Assembly (NCBI GenBank): GCA_002256685.1
Contig: NQJH01000192.1
Location: 1-5,924, forward strand
Length of the DNA stretch: 5,924 nt
Source of the DNA: Methylococcaceae bacterium NSP1-2
Lineage (GTDB): Bacteria; Pseudomonadota; Gammaproteobacteria; Methylococcales; Methylomonadaceae
Reading direction: 5' to 3'
Below, in pieces: positions 5,271 through 5,924 of the stretch. Below the pieces are notes generated by a model, which was not told where the DNA came from, made no database searches, and saw only the letters and a list, made by a program, of their open reading frames with translations. Positions within the stretch are counted from its first letter, which is position 1. Each line of letters opens with the position of its first letter. The translations under genes and the position numbers were made by a program.

Positions 5271-5924
5271 ATGGCTTGGCATCAAATCTCTGTTATTACC
5301 AACGAAAATACTGCACCGAAACTGGCTGATTTTTTTGATCATCTTGGCGCGGTATCTGTCACTTATATGGACGCTGAAGACGAACCCGTTTATGAGCCTG
5401 CTATCGGTGAAACCAAAATCTGGAGCAATACACAGGTTATCGCCTTGTATGAACTCAATATTGATACTGGGCACATAAAACAAGCCGTGTTAGCCCAGTT
5501 TAAAACCGATGAATTACAACACTGGCTAGAAGAAACCATTGACGACCAAGAATGGGAGCGGGCGTGGATGGAATTTTATAAGCCGATGAAATTTGCCGAC
5601 AGGCTCTGGGTTTGCCCAACCGATCAAGAACAACGCGAAGAAGGGACGGTGTGTTTAACCCTAGACCCCGGTTTAGCGTTTGGCACAGGCACACATCCCA
5701 CGACCGCGTTATGTTTGGAATGGCTAGCAAGTCATGATTTAACCGATAAAGTGGTGATTGATTATGGCTGTGGCTCTGGCATTTTAGCCGTTGCCGCCGT
5801 ATTGCTAGGTGCGAAAGTTGCCCACGCGGTGGATATTGATCCACAAGCCATTACTGCGACTGAAAGTAATGCGTTAAAAAACAATGTTGCCGATAAAATT
5901 ATCTGCTATTTACCTGAACAGTTT
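5271..5924 (+). CDS. prmA: Ribosomal protein L11 methyltransferase (3' end outside the window)
   Basis: PrmA is a cytoplasmic SAM-dependent enzyme that methylates ribosomal protein L11. The 218 codons present cover the N-terminal substrate-recognition domain (MAWHQISV start, FFDHLGAVSVTYMDAEDEPVYEP) and most of the methyltransferase domain. Family hallmarks are WERAWMEFYKPMKF (95-108), RLWVCP (111-116), LDPGLAFGTGTHPTT (131-145), the SAM-binding motif VIDYGCGSGILAVAA (162-176) and the acidic end of strand 2, VDIDPQAI (187-194). Family members have about 290-300 residues, so about 75 are missing beyond the window, not lost from the gene. The ATG at 5271 matches the known N-terminus, but no Shine-Dalgarno is visible. 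The accC terminator ends 28 bp upstream, and the AT-rich strip between them (TATATA at 5255-5260) might hold a -10 box. The gene may therefore have its own promoter or depend on read-through. The accC-prmA order is conserved in relatives. Confidence 0.96.
   Translation, partial: MAWHQISVITNENTAPKLADFFDHLGAVSVTYMDAEDEPVYEPAIGETKIWSNTQVIALYELNIDTGHIKQAVLAQFKTDELQHWLEETIDDQEWERAWMEFYKPMKFADRLWVCPTDQEQREEGTVCLTLDPGLAFGTGTHPTTALCLEWLASHDLTDKVVIDYGCGSGILAVAAVLLGAKVAHAVDIDPQAITATESNALKNNVADKIICYLPEQF

Noticed and set aside
5500..5844. Minus-strand 114-codon open frame at the right end
   Set aside because: It lies opposite prmA, whose SAM-binding and GTGTHPTT motifs are unmistakable on the + strand.
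1..5924. CRISPR array, tRNA/rRNA, insertion sequence or defence system
   Set aside because: I found no regularly spaced repeats, no RNA gene signature, no transposase motifs and no defence-type domains. The genes are conserved housekeeping functions.

Overview
The window is ordinary chromosomal housekeeping DNA, most likely from a gammaproteobacterium. The gene order dsbD - tlpA-like - aroQ - accB - accC - prmA, all on the + strand, is the arrangement known around accBC in Pseudomonas and many related gammaproteobacteria. By eye the base composition is moderately AT-leaning. A sulfur-oxidising or methanotrophic lineage (Thiotrichales- or Methylococcales-like) would fit the dsbD form with two N-terminal domains, but that placement is inference and the genus cannot be read from the sequence.

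Left part (1-2720): a periplasmic thiol-redox module. A DsbD-type transmembrane reductase carries two tandem N-terminal alpha domains, a membrane beta domain and a C-terminal thioredoxin gamma domain. Its reading frame is broken near 1659 inside the predicted seventh membrane helix, so the gene lies in two overlapping frames (60-1781 and 1663-2208). The 5' end also lacks any recognisable signal peptide. With two lesions, the gene is either a young pseudogene or affected by sequence or assembly error. A membrane-anchored TlpA/ResA-like thioredoxin starts inside the dsbD stop codon (ATGA overlap). It is the obvious candidate partner, because DsbD-type proteins pass cytoplasmic electrons to such periplasmic thioredoxins.

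Middle (2721-2946): a 226-bp noncoding gap. It holds three adjacent palindromes, one of them an 11-bp-stem hairpin, then a tandem 10-bp repeat and a weak promoter-like -10. It separates the redox module from the biosynthetic genes.

Right part (2947-5924): aroQ (type II 3-dehydroquinase, shikimate pathway), accB (biotin carboxyl carrier protein) and accC (biotin carboxylase) are tightly packed with 6- and 14-bp gaps. AccB and AccC together form the first half-reaction of acetyl-CoA carboxylase. A strong 16-bp-arm palindromic terminator with a T-run follows accC. Then comes prmA (ribosomal protein L11 methyltransferase), cut by the window end after 218 codons.

I do not see a novel defence, mobile or regulatory system here. 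The observations most worth a second look are the double lesion in dsbD, its tandem alpha domains, the nested palindrome after accC and the structured gap before aroQ.
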